A DNA stretch of 64,000 bases from Lumbricus rubellus (Eukaryota > Annelida > Clitellata > Crassiclitellata > Lumbricidae): the NCBI GenBank assembly GCA_945859605.1, contig OX243822.1, forward strand, positions 16,198,671-16,262,670, in the 5' to 3' direction. The notes under the pieces are model-generated. The model was given only the letters and a program-made list of their open reading frames with translations. It searched no databases and was not told the DNA's origin. Both the position numbers and the translations under genes were made by a program. The number at the start of each line of letters is the position of its first letter. The first letter of the stretch is position 1. Below are positions 55,480-64,000 of the stretch, in pieces.

Positions 55480-56703
55480 ATGAATAATAAATCAACGACG
55501 CCAAAGAATCCTGATCCAACCGGGCATATTATATCAAATGCAGCTGACATCGACAAAGAACGTTCGGCTGTTGAACCGCATCACGAAACAGAGACGAATG
55601 ACGTTGAATCGGATGATGAAACTAAAAGCGACAAAGCAGATGGACCAGAAACTAGGAAGAAATTTTGCTTTGTTTCTCCAATCGATCAACTCATTGCCAT
55701 GTATGGCATTCAGAATGTCAGTAGACATTTTGAGGCTGATGAGGAACAGGGAGTCATTCAAGAAACAGGTAGGCCTACAGATTCTGACTCTGACTCTGAT
55801 GACGAGAGAGGGTTTTATAACGACTATGAGAAAGATGAAGAAAAAGACCATAGTAAATTTCACGAAGTTCGCCGTGTAGCGGAACGTGATGATACGGAGG
55901 CTGCTAGAAGTTTAGGCCTACTAATGCCATCATCGAATATCAATGTTATGGACAGGCAGCATGACACTTCTTTACATTATTCAACCAGAAATGGCCACAT
56001 TGACATTGCAGATCTTCTACTAAGAACGAACGCAAATGTTAACTCCAGAAATGCACGAGGTGAGACTCCGCTTCATCTGGCGGCTGAGCACGACCACTTC
56101 GCAACTGCACAAATGTCGTTGAAAAACAAGGCAGATGTCCATGTAACTAACCAAGCTAGCGTTACCCCGGTTGACATGGCAACCAGGCGTGGTCATTCCT
56201 AACTTGTCCAGCCTCTGATGAACTCCTTCGAATATTCGCTGAAAGAAACTTCGTTGCTTCATTCTGCGGCAAAATGCGGAAATGCAAAAGATGTGCAGCA
56301 GCTCCTTCTAAATTGCGATGTAAATCCTAACGTTTGAAACCTGGATGGTGACACTCCTCTCCACCTTGCGTCTGAAAATTGCCATTTGGAAGTTGTAAAG
56401 GTTTTGTTGAGAAGCAACGCAGATGCTAACATTCGCAATGCTTCTTGCAAGACCCCTCTTCATGTCGCTGCTGCAATGGGTTACGCTGAAATAGTCAAGG
56501 CATTATTAAATAATGAAGACGACGTCGTTTATGCGATTGACAGAAATGGCGATACTGCTCTTCACCTTGCAGCAAGCAATGGACATAGCGCTGCTGTGAA
56601 GGTCTTGCTCAATCTGTCCGCGAAATTGGACGTGCAGATCTGTTCCCAACTCGCGGACTTTATCATCATTATTATTTCCATATTTCATCCTTACTTTACA
56701 TGA
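55480..56703 (+). pseudogene. ankyrin-repeat paralogue with two in-frame stops
   Basis: One frame of 407 codons shares the header and repeats with the 38-kb gene (GETPLHLAAEHDHFA, GDTALHLAASNGHSAAVKVLL). It is broken by TAA at 56,200-56,202 and TGA at 56,335-56,337 but is otherwise in register, so the damage is young. The N-terminal 140 residues are acidic (DSDSDSDDERG). About six ankyrin repeats remain, and the frame ends in non-ankyrin sequence. No cGLR domain follows, so it is a partial copy of the ankyrin module only. The intact 240-codon 5' portion could still be translated. Confidence 0.8.
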
Positions 56704-57549
56704 TGAAAGTCTCAATAAGCGTTTTCAATTTTATGGATGGATCCGATTTGACCAGGGTCTATGACAACAGAGGCCGTTACCCTGGACAGAAATTTCCTCG
56801 GCATATTACAGCACTTCAATTTTATGACATGAAGACTATGCTTAAATATAAACATAGCCTACATAATTATCATACATTACATATATATATATATATATAC
56901 GACTATACGTGCAGTTAGCGGGATCTTGATACCTTTATTTTAGGGCTTCCTAACAGAGTAAACACCTGTTTAACTTGGTTGCAAAAGCAAATTTGATTGA
57001 ATGATTGATTGATGTTTTAACTAACAGTTGCTAAACTCAAACCCAGTCTATTAATAACCTAAGTTAAATTTTGAAGATAAATCCCCCCCCCCCCAAAAAA
57101 AATCAGTACCACCCATATTTTGCTATGACACGTTAAACACCCGAATATAATACTGCAGCGATGTCGTTGAATTACAACAGATTGACTATTTTTCACCAAT
57201 AATGACTATGGAAGAAATTAAGCTAGTTGAGCGTAACTCTTAAAAGAATAACACATCTCACGCAGCAGGATTGCCATAATACTGTATAGAGAATTATAGC
57301 CTACAAAGAGACAGGCCTAGATGCTGTATGACTCGAGTAAAAATTATTTATCAACGTTGGTAATGCTATAGCAATCACCATAAAAATTTCTGACGCCATG
57401 GCGAATAAGATTAAAGTAGTGAACTTAACATAAAAAGGAGATTTTGGGATGGAAAAGGGACGATAAAGGGAATCGATTGACGAGATTATTGAGTCTATTG
57501 GGATCAATCGTAAACTTGGACACATAGTTTATGAAAGCCATATTGGAAA
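56704..57549. other. AT-rich sequence, no supported gene
   Basis: Includes (AT)n at 56,878-56,899 and poly-C/poly-A at 57,086-57,106. Nothing coding is supported. Confidence 0.45.
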
Positions 57550-57579
57550 CGTAAGTACATAGTTACGCGTTTGCTCGTA

Positions 57580-57795
57580 CAGCAACCATGAAGAATCGAG
57601 TCTTCTCTGTGGTTGGCCCAGTTGTCTGGAATGGCCTTCATTTAGAGCTACGCCTACACCCTGGTCCCTAACTCTACCAAAATCCTTCTTTACTAAAATT
57701 AAGACTGTTCTCTTTGGGCGCGCTTGAGTCGGGAGCACCTCTGAATAGTCTCTTTGAAGGAGCGCTATATAATTTTTCTAAGAAATGGATGAATG
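57580..57795 (+). mobile_element. LINE 3' fragment with coding tail
   Basis: Plus-strand residues RVFSVVGPVVWNGL match the LINE C terminus at 58 kb (RAFSVVGPSIWNDL). Then come TCGGGAGCACCTCTGAATAG, TTGAAGGAGCGCTATATAA and a short GAAT tail. One stop interrupts the frame. Confidence 0.82.
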
Positions 57796-57837
57796 AATGA
57801 ACAATGCATATGCGCTAAGGACTTTTTAAAGGCCTAC

Positions 57838-57935
57838 AGCTGTACACAATATGTGCAGTTCTGAGTGGGTGCGTGCAGTACTGTTGAAGAAGCACTTCTG
57901 TGCAGCTCGTTGTACTTCGCGTCCAACTGCGAATA
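57838..57935. mobile_element. degenerate arm of the CAGGGC MITE
   Basis: CAGCTGTACACAATATGTGCAG and GAAGAAGCACTTCTGTGCAG match the left arm of the element at 11,074-11,472. No partner arm was found. Confidence 0.5.
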
Positions 57936-58029
57936 TGCTCGTCCTCAGTCCTATAATCCATCAGCTGCAATGGCTTCCTGTTCAGTTTATGACAAAGTTC
58001 AAATTGGCATGTTTGAAGTAAAAAAATCC

Positions 58030-58865
58030 CTCAGCATCATTCATTCATTCATTCATTCATTATTAGAATTTATATAGCGCCTCTTCAAGAAACTACTCAG
58101 AGGCGCTCCCAGCCCAGCCACGACCAAAGAAAAAAGATTTAAGAGACTTGAGAAATAGAGATTGACTGGTCAGATGGAGGAGATGGAGGTTTGAGGGGAG
58201 GTCATTCCAGATTGACGGTCCCACAACCGAGAAGGCTCGGTGCTGTCTGGTAGCTAAGCGAGCCCGTGGAACAAGCAGTTGTCCCTTCGCAGCGGAGCGA
58301 AGGGCCCGACGCGCTTCAATGTCAGAGACAGGACGACAGAGGACGCGCAGATAAGATGGAGCACAACCAAGAATACAGCGAGAAACAAGGGCAGCAATGC
58401 GGTAATTGATGCGTTGGGCTATTGGCAGCCAATGCAGCACATCACGCATGTAAGCAGAGACAGGCGAAAATTTAGGAATTCGCCCGATGAGTCGGGCAGC
58501 AGAGCGTAGAACCCGGTCTAACCGTCCCAGAACCCCAAGGGGAAGGCCAACAAGGATTGAGCAGCAATGGTCAATACGACTAGTTACAAAAGCGTGAACA
58601 AGCACAACTAGCGCATCATGGGAGAGAGAGCGAGCAATCACTCGAAGTTGACGAAGCTGATAATAACAGCTTCTAGCGACAAGATTAACATGCTGGGTGA
58701 GACTGAGTTCACAGTCAAGGGTGACACCCAGGTCACGGACCGTGGAAGAGAAAGTAACATCCGGAAACAGTTGAGCTAGCAGAGGCAGGTCAATATTCTC
58801 AAGTTGCCGACGGCCGCCCAGCCAAATGAATTGCATCAATACACCATGCACCCCACCTTCTCTCC
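58030..58865 (-). mobile_element. 5'-truncated CR1/L2-like LINE with coding C terminus
   Basis: A 252-codon frame (58,093-58,851) encodes the C-terminal third of a non-LTR reverse transcriptase: VRDLGVTLDCELSLTQHV, RIDHCCSILVGLP, LHWLPIAQRINYRI, HRAFSVVGPSIWNDLPS. It continues into the terminal motif GGGAGCGCCTCTGAGTAG and TTGAAGAGGCGCTATATAAA and ends in (GAAT)n. The polymerase core is missing (5' truncation near 58,860). No stops occur in the retained part, so it is fairly young. This copy identifies the many short tails elsewhere in the window. Confidence 0.92.
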
Positions 58866-59397
58866 AGGGCCGGTGTGGTGCGAAATTTTATCCGGCAACA
58901 AATACTATCCGAAAACCTCTGTCATTGGTTCACGTGACGTATGACGTCAGAGAGCAACGGTTACGCCTCTGCCTCGTTTTCGTTGACAAATATGATCCGG
59001 GTTGCTTGATTCAAGGTGATTGCGGAAAAAAGATGCGGGTTGTTTAGAGTATAATATTAACTAGTATTAAACAACTACTAGAGTAAATCTTAGGGTTGAG
59101 GGACAAAAGCCGCGGGATTAAGTTGTTTTGAGTTAGACGGATGTGATTGAAATGTATGTTTAAACATTTTAAATTATATTCGTTAGACACCCTATTTTCT
59201 TGTATAAAGTTTCTTAATAATGGATCTTGCTGTTTTCAAAACCTAACGTATTTGAACAAAGCTTATTATTAAAGAACTTCATCAGTGTGTATTTTACACG
59301 TGATCGAAGCTGAGGAAAAATAACTGAGGGTCCGCCGTTGATTTATATGGACTTGTATTCTTAATTGATCAAAATAGAAGATCTAAAAAAGCAACGA
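58866..59397. other. unique sequence with CRE and E-box motifs
   Basis: GGTTCACGTGACG and ATGACGTCAGAG lie together at about 58,927-58,952. Otherwise AT-rich with no supported gene. Confidence 0.45.
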
Positions 59398-59545
59398 TCT
59401 GGACCCCGGAGGTAAGACGTAGTAGAGGGAGGTCAAGGAATAGCTGGATGGAGACTGTGCAAGAGGATCTGTGATGTCTCGAGATTACTTGGAGCGATGC
59501 TGTTTCCCGATGTGCAGATCTGAGTAGAGGTCATTGTAGCAAGCT
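59398..59545 (+). pseudogene. non-LTR retrotransposon C-terminal remnant
   Basis: Residues WTPEVRRSRGRSRNSWMET then, past one TGA, ITWSDAVSRCADL form the standard tail of a LINE ORF2. Only about 145 bp survive. Confidence 0.8.
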
Positions 59546-59720
59546 CGGACATTCGACCAGTATAGCCTTCGCCTTTGACCCATTTGACCTATATAGCCTT
59601 TACTTTCGTCCATTTGACCAATACCAACCTAAAAAATTGAGTGCCCGCGCAGTTTAGCCAATACCAGCCTTACTTTTTTAATTAGACGTCCGGCGTAAAA
59701 ATTTTTTCTTTTGTGTATAG
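59546..59720. repeat. degenerate tandem repeat, candidate Polinton terminal region
   Basis: Units such as GACCTATATAGCCTTTACTT, GACCAATACCAACCT and GCCAATACCAGCCTTACTTT recur about every 40 bp. Tandem repeats are common in Polinton terminal inverted repeats and this is the last non-coding stretch before the first element gene, but the matching right end lies outside the window. Confidence 0.35.
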
Positions 59721-59733
59721 AAAATAACTGAAA

Positions 59734-60009
59734 ATGGAATATACAGCTCGGCCTAAAGACAAGAGATCCCAATATAAAATGGTTTACCCGAATAAAACAA
59801 AAACTGAATTACGAAAAATCGCCAGGCAGCTCGGCTTGGCTGCATATACAACAAGACTGCTGAGATCGGAGTTGATTGTTGTAATTGACGCCCACAACCG
59901 CGAATGCTGCGACGATGAATGCCCATGCAAGTATCCACGGCCGGATCGTCAACAACGTCCAGGCACGATTACCGTCGTTCATCGTCAACGCAATGTCCGC
60001 AGGTCTTAA
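59734..60009 (+). CDS. small SAP-like, cysteine-containing protein
   Basis: 91 codons, ATG in the context GAAAATGG as for the other genes of this element. Residues 25-50 (KTELRKIARQLGLAAYTTR then LLRSELIVVI) resemble the helix-extension-helix SAP fold that binds DNA. A cluster ECCDDECPCKY follows at about 56-66 and could bind zinc. The C terminus is basic. It is the first gene inside the left end of the Polinton-like element and may be a DNA-binding accessory protein. Function is inferred only from motif resemblance. Confidence 0.55.
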   Translation: MEYTARPKDKRSQYKMVYPNKTKTELRKIARQLGLAAYTTRLLRSELIVVIDAHNRECCDDECPCKYPRPDRQQRPGTITVVHRQRNVRRS

Positions 60010-60550
60010 TTTTCAACCCAAGAATAGTAGAAGGGGCTGCAAGTGGGGCAAAAAACCGTAATGTACCGAGAAATAAATACAAGCCTATAATCCTGGCCAC
60101 ACTAAAACGCGCGTTTTAATGTAGACACGATTGTAGCCGCACGATGATTCTGTGCGATGTAAGCACAGCAGGTTCAAAGTCCGACGAGCGAAGATCTGCG
60201 CGCAATTAACTCCTCCTCCTCCTCAAAGTTGAATACACAGCGAACGTAAAAAAGAGAATTTATCGACAGAAATTTTGGAATATTATTGCGAGATAGACTA
60301 ATTTATTCCTTTGCTGTTCCATTTACAACACCAACAGTAATCTGATTCAGGTCCTCCAAACTGAAGTTTTTCCAAGTTTTATCAAAATGTACAAATTATT
60401 GCAGCTATAGTAGAGGTTCAGTTTTTAGGAACACCGCTTCTCGCGATGGAAATTTCCCGCAGTATTGACGATGTGCTATTAGGTCCACAGTCTTTTCATT
60501 CACTTTCGTTATCGATATCAAACACGACATAGGCTATTTTCATGATCGTC
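60010..60550. other. non-coding stretch between two element genes
   Basis: Between the small plus-strand gene and the 3' end of the minus-strand integrase. A 66-codon frame (59,919-60,119) overlaps the small gene and has no support. Nothing else recognisable. Confidence 0.4.
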
Positions 60551-61513
60551 TCACAATGTCAGCAAGTCTTCATTTTCGATCCATGAATTAAACGAGTCTG
60601 GGTAGCCCAACCACTTCACGAGACATTTCTTCCCGCGTTTCCTAATCACTTTTTCAATTCTAAATATTTCTTGAGTTGTTTTCTGTAGCTCCTGCTCGTA
60701 AAAAGAGCCTTGTATTTCCTCACCAGCAGAATCAGTAATCTTGTAAGTTGGTGGATCTGTATATTGAACCTGAGATACTACAAAAACCTCCTCCGTCCAT
60801 CTAGGTATATATCCTTTGTCAAAAATGTTCTTCTTCCTAGTTATTCTGACTCGATCGCCGATTGAAAACTTTGGTATAATAGGCTCTGAAATCTCGTCGC
60901 CGTATAAATTCAAAAATACTGTCTTTTCGTTCACTTTCAAACTAGCCTTGGCGGGAGTAATTTTAATGGAAGAATGTCTCGTTTGATTATAATTACTAAC
61001 CATTTCGTCTAATACATCGATATATCTTCTAGTTGAATTAGCCGTAAAGTACTTGAACATTTTATCTTTCATACTCCTATTCCATCTTTCTACGATACAA
61101 CTTTTACCCTCGTTCTCGGTAGAGTACAACTCAACCAAATTCTTTACATTTTTATTATAAAATTCTTTTCCTTTGTCGCACCAAACTTTGACTGGCTGTC
61201 GACCACCCCCGAGTATCTTCACGAACCCATCGGCTGTAGACTTCCCACTCTTGTCATGTAATGGAACGATCCACCCATACTTGGAAAACACATCTATAAC
61301 GGTCAATAGAAATTTCACGCCATCATTATCTCTAGCGAAAGCCTGCATGTCGATTAGATCAGCCGCCCAAATCTGGTCAATCCCGCCAACACGGACCCGC
61401 CTCGTCCTAAAATTTCTCACTACTGGTTTGTGTAATTCATTCGCTAATTGATTAGTCCATTTCAGGTCCTGCTGTAATTCTAGGCTTTTTTTAAACCTAG
61501 CCCGAGACTCGTT
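60551..61513 (-). CDS. INT: Polinton/adintovirus-type integrase with chromodomain
   Basis: The open frame runs from after a stop at 61,514 to 60,551. Residues given from the GTG at 61,420. DDE core: D21 (IWAADLIDM), D82 (VWCDKGKEF), E111 (CIVERWNRS). A chromodomain-like tail follows at about 254-286 (IEKVIRKRGKKCLVKWLGY, SWIENEDL), as usual for Polinton integrases. The D82-E111 spacing is 28 residues, shorter than the usual about 35, so a small in-frame deletion is likely. No ATG occurs in frame before M25, which is already downstream of D21. The frame overlaps the end of the phospholipase ORF in the -1 register at T TTA AAA, so expression by frameshift or splicing is suspected. It would insert the element DNA into the host genome. 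Confidence 0.88.
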   Translation of the reverse strand, partial: NESRARFKKSLELQQDLKWTNQLANELHKPVVRNFRTRRVRVGGIDQIWAADLIDMQAFARDNDGVKFLLTVIDVFSKYGWIVPLHDKSGKSTADGFVKILGGGRQPVKVWCDKGKEFYNKNVKNLVELYSTENEGKSCIVERWNRSMKDKMFKYFTANSTRRYIDVLDEMVSNYNQTRHSSIKITPAKASLKVNEKTVFLNLYGDEISEPIIPKFSIGDRVRITRKKNIFDKGYIPRWTEEVFVVSQVQYTDPPTYKITDSAGEEIQGSFYEQELQKTTQEIFRIEKVIRKRGKKCLVKWLGYPDSFNSWIENEDLLTL

Positions 61514-62004
61514 TTAGCGGATAAAATAGGTTTTACTATCGCCCTCTCTACGCGTTCCCGCAAGCTTGGATTAGGTATATTATTCAACTGGTTTATCATT
61601 GCTCTATCAGCGACATTCCTAGAAGCCGTATCAGTGTGCTGCTTGTATGCCAGGTCGTGAATATATGCCGCACTATCTACCCTGTTTATAGGTTTGCTCC
61701 AATCTTTGGGGGTTTCGTTGGGATTCAGACGCAAATCTAGTCTAGTACCGGGACCAGTAAACTGATGGCCTGGCAAATGTAATTCGCCCGGGAATTTAGC
61801 CCAAGGTAATTTAATGTTGCTAGTGGCAGCGTTCAGTGAACTAACTAGATCCCCACCTTGCGCAACAGCGGACGCCTTCACGAATTGAGTTTTTGTTTTC
61901 CCGCATACGACACAAACACCTCTGAGCATCGATCTCCCATTATTAGCCACGGCGTTCTGCACATCTGTCGTCTGGGTCTGTTTTTTACATTTTACGCAAT
62001 ACAT
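61480..62004 (-). CDS. zinc-ribbon plus phospholipase A2 virion-type protein
   Basis: 174 codons. Residues 1-42 form a zinc ribbon (C3-x2-C6 and C31-x2-C34). Residues 70-135 form a parvovirus VP1-like phospholipase A2: calcium loop FTGPGTRLD (82-90) and active-site pair H116-D117 in AAYIHDLAY, all intact. Such domains let non-enveloped virions cross membranes and are found in adintovirus/Polinton proteins. The C terminus is basic and glycine-leucine-rich (SLGLGLKKA). The gene is divergent from the ATPase with only 29 bp between the start codons. At its 3' end the codons GGT TTA AAA AAA GCC TAG contain a -1 slippery heptamer directly before the stop. Confidence 0.87.
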   Translation of the reverse strand: MYCVKCKKQTQTTDVQNAVANNGRSMLRGVCVVCGKTKTQFVKASAVAQGGDLVSSLNAATSNIKLPWAKFPGELHLPGHQFTGPGTRLDLRLNPNETPKDWSKPINRVDSAAYIHDLAYKQHTDTASRNVADRAMINQLNNIPNPSLRERVERAIVKPILSAKTSLGLGLKKA

Positions 62005-62033
62005 CTCGTTTTTAATAATATATATTTTTAAAA
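62005..62033. promoter_or_regulatory. AT-rich divergent promoter
   Basis: 29 bp of almost pure A/T (TTTTTAATAATATATATTTT) between two divergent start codons. It can supply TATA-like elements for both genes. Confidence 0.55.
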
Positions 62034-62822
62034 ATGGAGATTAGAGATATGAGTTGGGGCACAGCGCTCTCGAAAAGATTCAATAATCCGTTGTTACCCA
62101 AAAGCATACGTGGTTTGATAGTTGGGAAATCGGCGTGTGGAAAAACGACGCTTCTTCTCAATCTTTTACTCAGGCCTGACTGGTTGGATTATAATAACTT
62201 GCAGGTATTCGGTACTTCTCTGTTTCAACCGGAATATCGCATTATTAAAAAAGCCTACGAAGAAAAATTACCGAAAGAAGCGATCGTTCGGTTGTTCGAG
62301 CACCGAGATGAAATCGTGGGCCTAAATGCGCCACCAGACCTTGTTATGGAAGAAATGGCAAAAAACTTAGAAGCTAAATCCGATATAATTGCCAAGTTCT
62401 TTGAGAGCGCCGACGACGTACCGGGCCCGAGAGATTTGAGCGCTGAAAAGAAGAACCTGATGATTTTCGACGATTTACAATTAGAAAAACAAAACAAATG
62501 TGAAACGTATTACAATCGAGGGAGGCATAGTAATGTAGATTGTTTTTACCTCGCCCAGAATTATTTCAAATTACCGCGCCAAACAATCAGAGAAAATGCA
62601 AACTTTATTTGCCTGTTCAAACAAGACCTGAAAAACTGTAATCATATTTACAACGATCACGTGAGTACAGACATGGCGAAAGATGAATTTAGAAAACTAT
62701 GCAAAACAGTATGGGAGCAACCTCACGGATTCGTGGTTTTAGACCTGACTAGCGACAAGTACAATGGCAAATACCGATGCGGACTCGACGAATTTTATAT
62801 AATCGAGGATCCGCCATTGTAA
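62034..62822 (+). CDS. ATP: A32/FtsK-type genome-packaging ATPase
   Basis: 262 codons. Walker A GKSACGKTT at residues 31-39, preceded by a beta strand (GLIVGK). Walker B LMIFDDLQ at about 142-149. A sensor-like region follows (YLAQNYFKLPRQTIREN) and an arginine-containing C-terminal motif. Size and motif order fit the short packaging ATPases of Polintons, adintoviruses and virophages, which pump DNA into the capsid. The frame is intact. It starts a plus-strand cluster with the penton-like gene 20 bp downstream. Confidence 0.9.
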   Translation: MEIRDMSWGTALSKRFNNPLLPKSIRGLIVGKSACGKTTLLLNLLLRPDWLDYNNLQVFGTSLFQPEYRIIKKAYEEKLPKEAIVRLFEHRDEIVGLNAPPDLVMEEMAKNLEAKSDIIAKFFESADDVPGPRDLSAEKKNLMIFDDLQLEKQNKCETYYNRGRHSNVDCFYLAQNYFKLPRQTIRENANFICLFKQDLKNCNHIYNDHVSTDMAKDEFRKLCKTVWEQPHGFVVLDLTSDKYNGKYRCGLDEFYIIEDPPL

Positions 62823-62842
62823 AATTGTATTGTATAGTAAAA

Positions 62843-63637
62843 ATGGAATCATCGCTTCTCAAACAGATATCGGAAAACACGGAAAAGACGGCCTGCAACA
62901 CGGAACCAAAAACATCATTTTCCATTTTTCTAAGCGAAAAGAGCACGCGAATCAGAACGAAGTTTAATCCACTACTCGAACTGGAGAAGAATAAGAAATA
63001 TTAAATGGCCTTAGTTGCCCTCGAGACGTACTATTCTTTTCCAAATATCGACGCGACAAACAACGTCTTTCGGTATTCGCCAAATCGCGACACAGATTGG
63101 GTGCGCATTGAAGTTCCAGAGGGTTGCTATGAAATAACGGATATCAACGAATATATACAGAGAGTGATGAAGGGGAATGGGCATTACGACGGGGTAAATG
63201 GAGAATATTGTATCTCAATAGCACCAAACACCAATACGCTGAGGTCTGTGGTAAATATAGCAGCTGGCTATATGGTTGACTTTACGTCAGAGAATTCAAT
63301 CGGAAAGGTTCTAGGGTTTGAAAAATGGATCTATTCGGCGGGATACAACGAATCGGAGGACTTGGTAAATATAATGAGTGTAAGCAGCCTGAGAGTGACC
63401 AGCGACATTATCGGGTCTTCGTACACTAACGGAACATCGGAAAACGTGATATATTCTTTTTTCCCAAACGTAGGCCCGGGTTACAAGATTATCGAAGTGC
63501 CGCATAATTTAATATATCTCCCGATTTTGCTGTCTACAATTTCAACGATGGAAACGAAGCTCACAGACCAACATGGGAACCTACTAAATCTTCGAGGTGA
63601 AGAATTAGCGATTCGATTTCACATCAGGGAAGTTTGA
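62843..63637 (+). CDS. probable penton/minor capsid protein, split by in-frame TAA
   Basis: Two frames in the same register touch: 62,843-63,004 (53 codons and TAA) and 63,005-63,637 (210 codons). The TAA at 63,002-63,004 is followed directly by ATGG. The upstream piece ends TKFNPLLELEKNKKY and the next begins MALVALETYYSF, which reads like one continuous beta-rich protein, so a single nonsense substitution is likelier than two genes. The larger piece has beta-strand patterning, the motif IGKVLGF and a C-terminal NLRGEELAIRFHIREV. The family is conserved in Polinton-like elements next to the ATPase; a single jelly-roll penton is my best guess. Start context AAAAATGG. An AATAAA at 63,656-63,661 may be its polyadenylation signal. 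Confidence 0.65.
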
Positions 63638-63661
63638 AAGTTTTTGTAATTTGTTAATAAA

Positions 63662-64000
63662 ATGAGTCGTTACACGGGCGTAAAAGTTAATATTTCAGAA
63701 GCGCAACAAGACAAAATTAAAAGATCACTTGAAAGGGGAACCGGCGTGAGTATCAAACTATCGTACGATGATTTGAATGGTGAACACGTTTTGGCTCTCG
63801 CCCAGGCGCAGATCAATAAAATGAGGGAGGCCTACCAAAAAGGAACTGGCACGATTATTAAAATGAGTAAAACGCAATTGGAGAACAACAAGAAAGTCGA
63901 GGGTGGATTCATAGGCGCTATACTTCCGTTTCTAGCGACAGCGGGACGGTTCCTTCTGTCTAATGCACTGCCAAGTTTGGCGATGGGAGCACTAAGTGGT
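63662..64000 (+). CDS. hydrophobic virion-type protein (partial, runs off the window)
   Basis: 113 codons, no stop before the window end. The N-terminal half repeats an amphipathic motif about every 35 residues (GTGVSIKLS; GTGTIIKMS), and the residues from about 79 on are glycine-rich and hydrophobic (GGFIGAILPFLATAG). Such proteins accompany the penton gene in adintovirus-like elements and resemble membrane-active minor virion or core proteins. Its start codon overlaps the AATAAA of the upstream gene. Assignment is by context and composition. Confidence 0.6.
   Translation, partial: MSRYTGVKVNISEAQQDKIKRSLERGTGVSIKLSYDDLNGEHVLALAQAQINKMREAYQKGTGTIIKMSKTQLENNKKVEGGFIGAILPFLATAGRFLLSNALPSLAMGALSG

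Overview
This window reads as a repeat-saturated nuclear genome of a marine invertebrate animal. It has GT-AG introns, GAG-rich and tetranucleotide microsatellites everywhere, CR1/L2-like LINEs, tRNA-type SINEs, hAT-like MITEs, a Ty3/gypsy element with integrase ahead of reverse transcriptase (the Gmr1-like arrangement known from deuterostomes) and a Polinton/adintovirus-type element. A deuterostome such as an echinoderm, hemichordate or cephalochordate is the best guess; this is inference, not proof.

Layout. Positions 1-36,000 are mostly microsatellites, minisatellites and short mobile-element remnants. Inside them I find two exons of one minus-strand gene: a signal-peptide exon at 16,807-16,888 and a CUB-domain exon at 5,456-5,639. 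They are phase-compatible and separated by an intron of about 11 kb packed with tandem repeats. CpG-rich islands carry perfect RFX X-box and CRE motifs.

Positions 37,900-54,952 hold the most interesting locus. An ankyrin-repeat gene runs on the plus strand from about 38.2 kb. It is interrupted at 40,316-47,295 by a young LTR retrotransposon (both LTRs 512 bp and apparently identical, 6-8 bp target duplication) and resumes in exactly the same frame. After more ankyrin repeats comes a cGAS/Mab21-type nucleotidyltransferase (cGLR) domain with GS motif and all three acidic residues. The same open frame then enters a hAT-transposase-like domain that continues over two further exons with in-phase GT-AG junctions. 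Without the insertion the model encodes about 2,540 residues: ANK - cGLR - hAT. A decayed ankyrin paralogue follows at 55.5-56.7 kb.

Positions 58.0-59.5 kb carry LINE 3' fragments. From about 59.5 kb to the window end lies the left part of a Polinton/adintovirus-like element: a small SAP-like ORF, a chromodomain integrase, a zinc-ribbon/phospholipase A2 protein, a packaging ATPase, a probable penton/minor capsid gene split by one in-frame stop, and the start of a glycine-rich hydrophobic virion-type protein. The integrase has no upstream AUG and sits in the -1 frame behind a T TTA AAA heptamer at the end of the phospholipase ORF, which suggests frameshifted expression.

A recurring theme is that a roughly 45-base motif is shared by the 3' ends of the LINEs and of the tRNA-type SINEs, and that many of the microsatellites start exactly where this motif ends.
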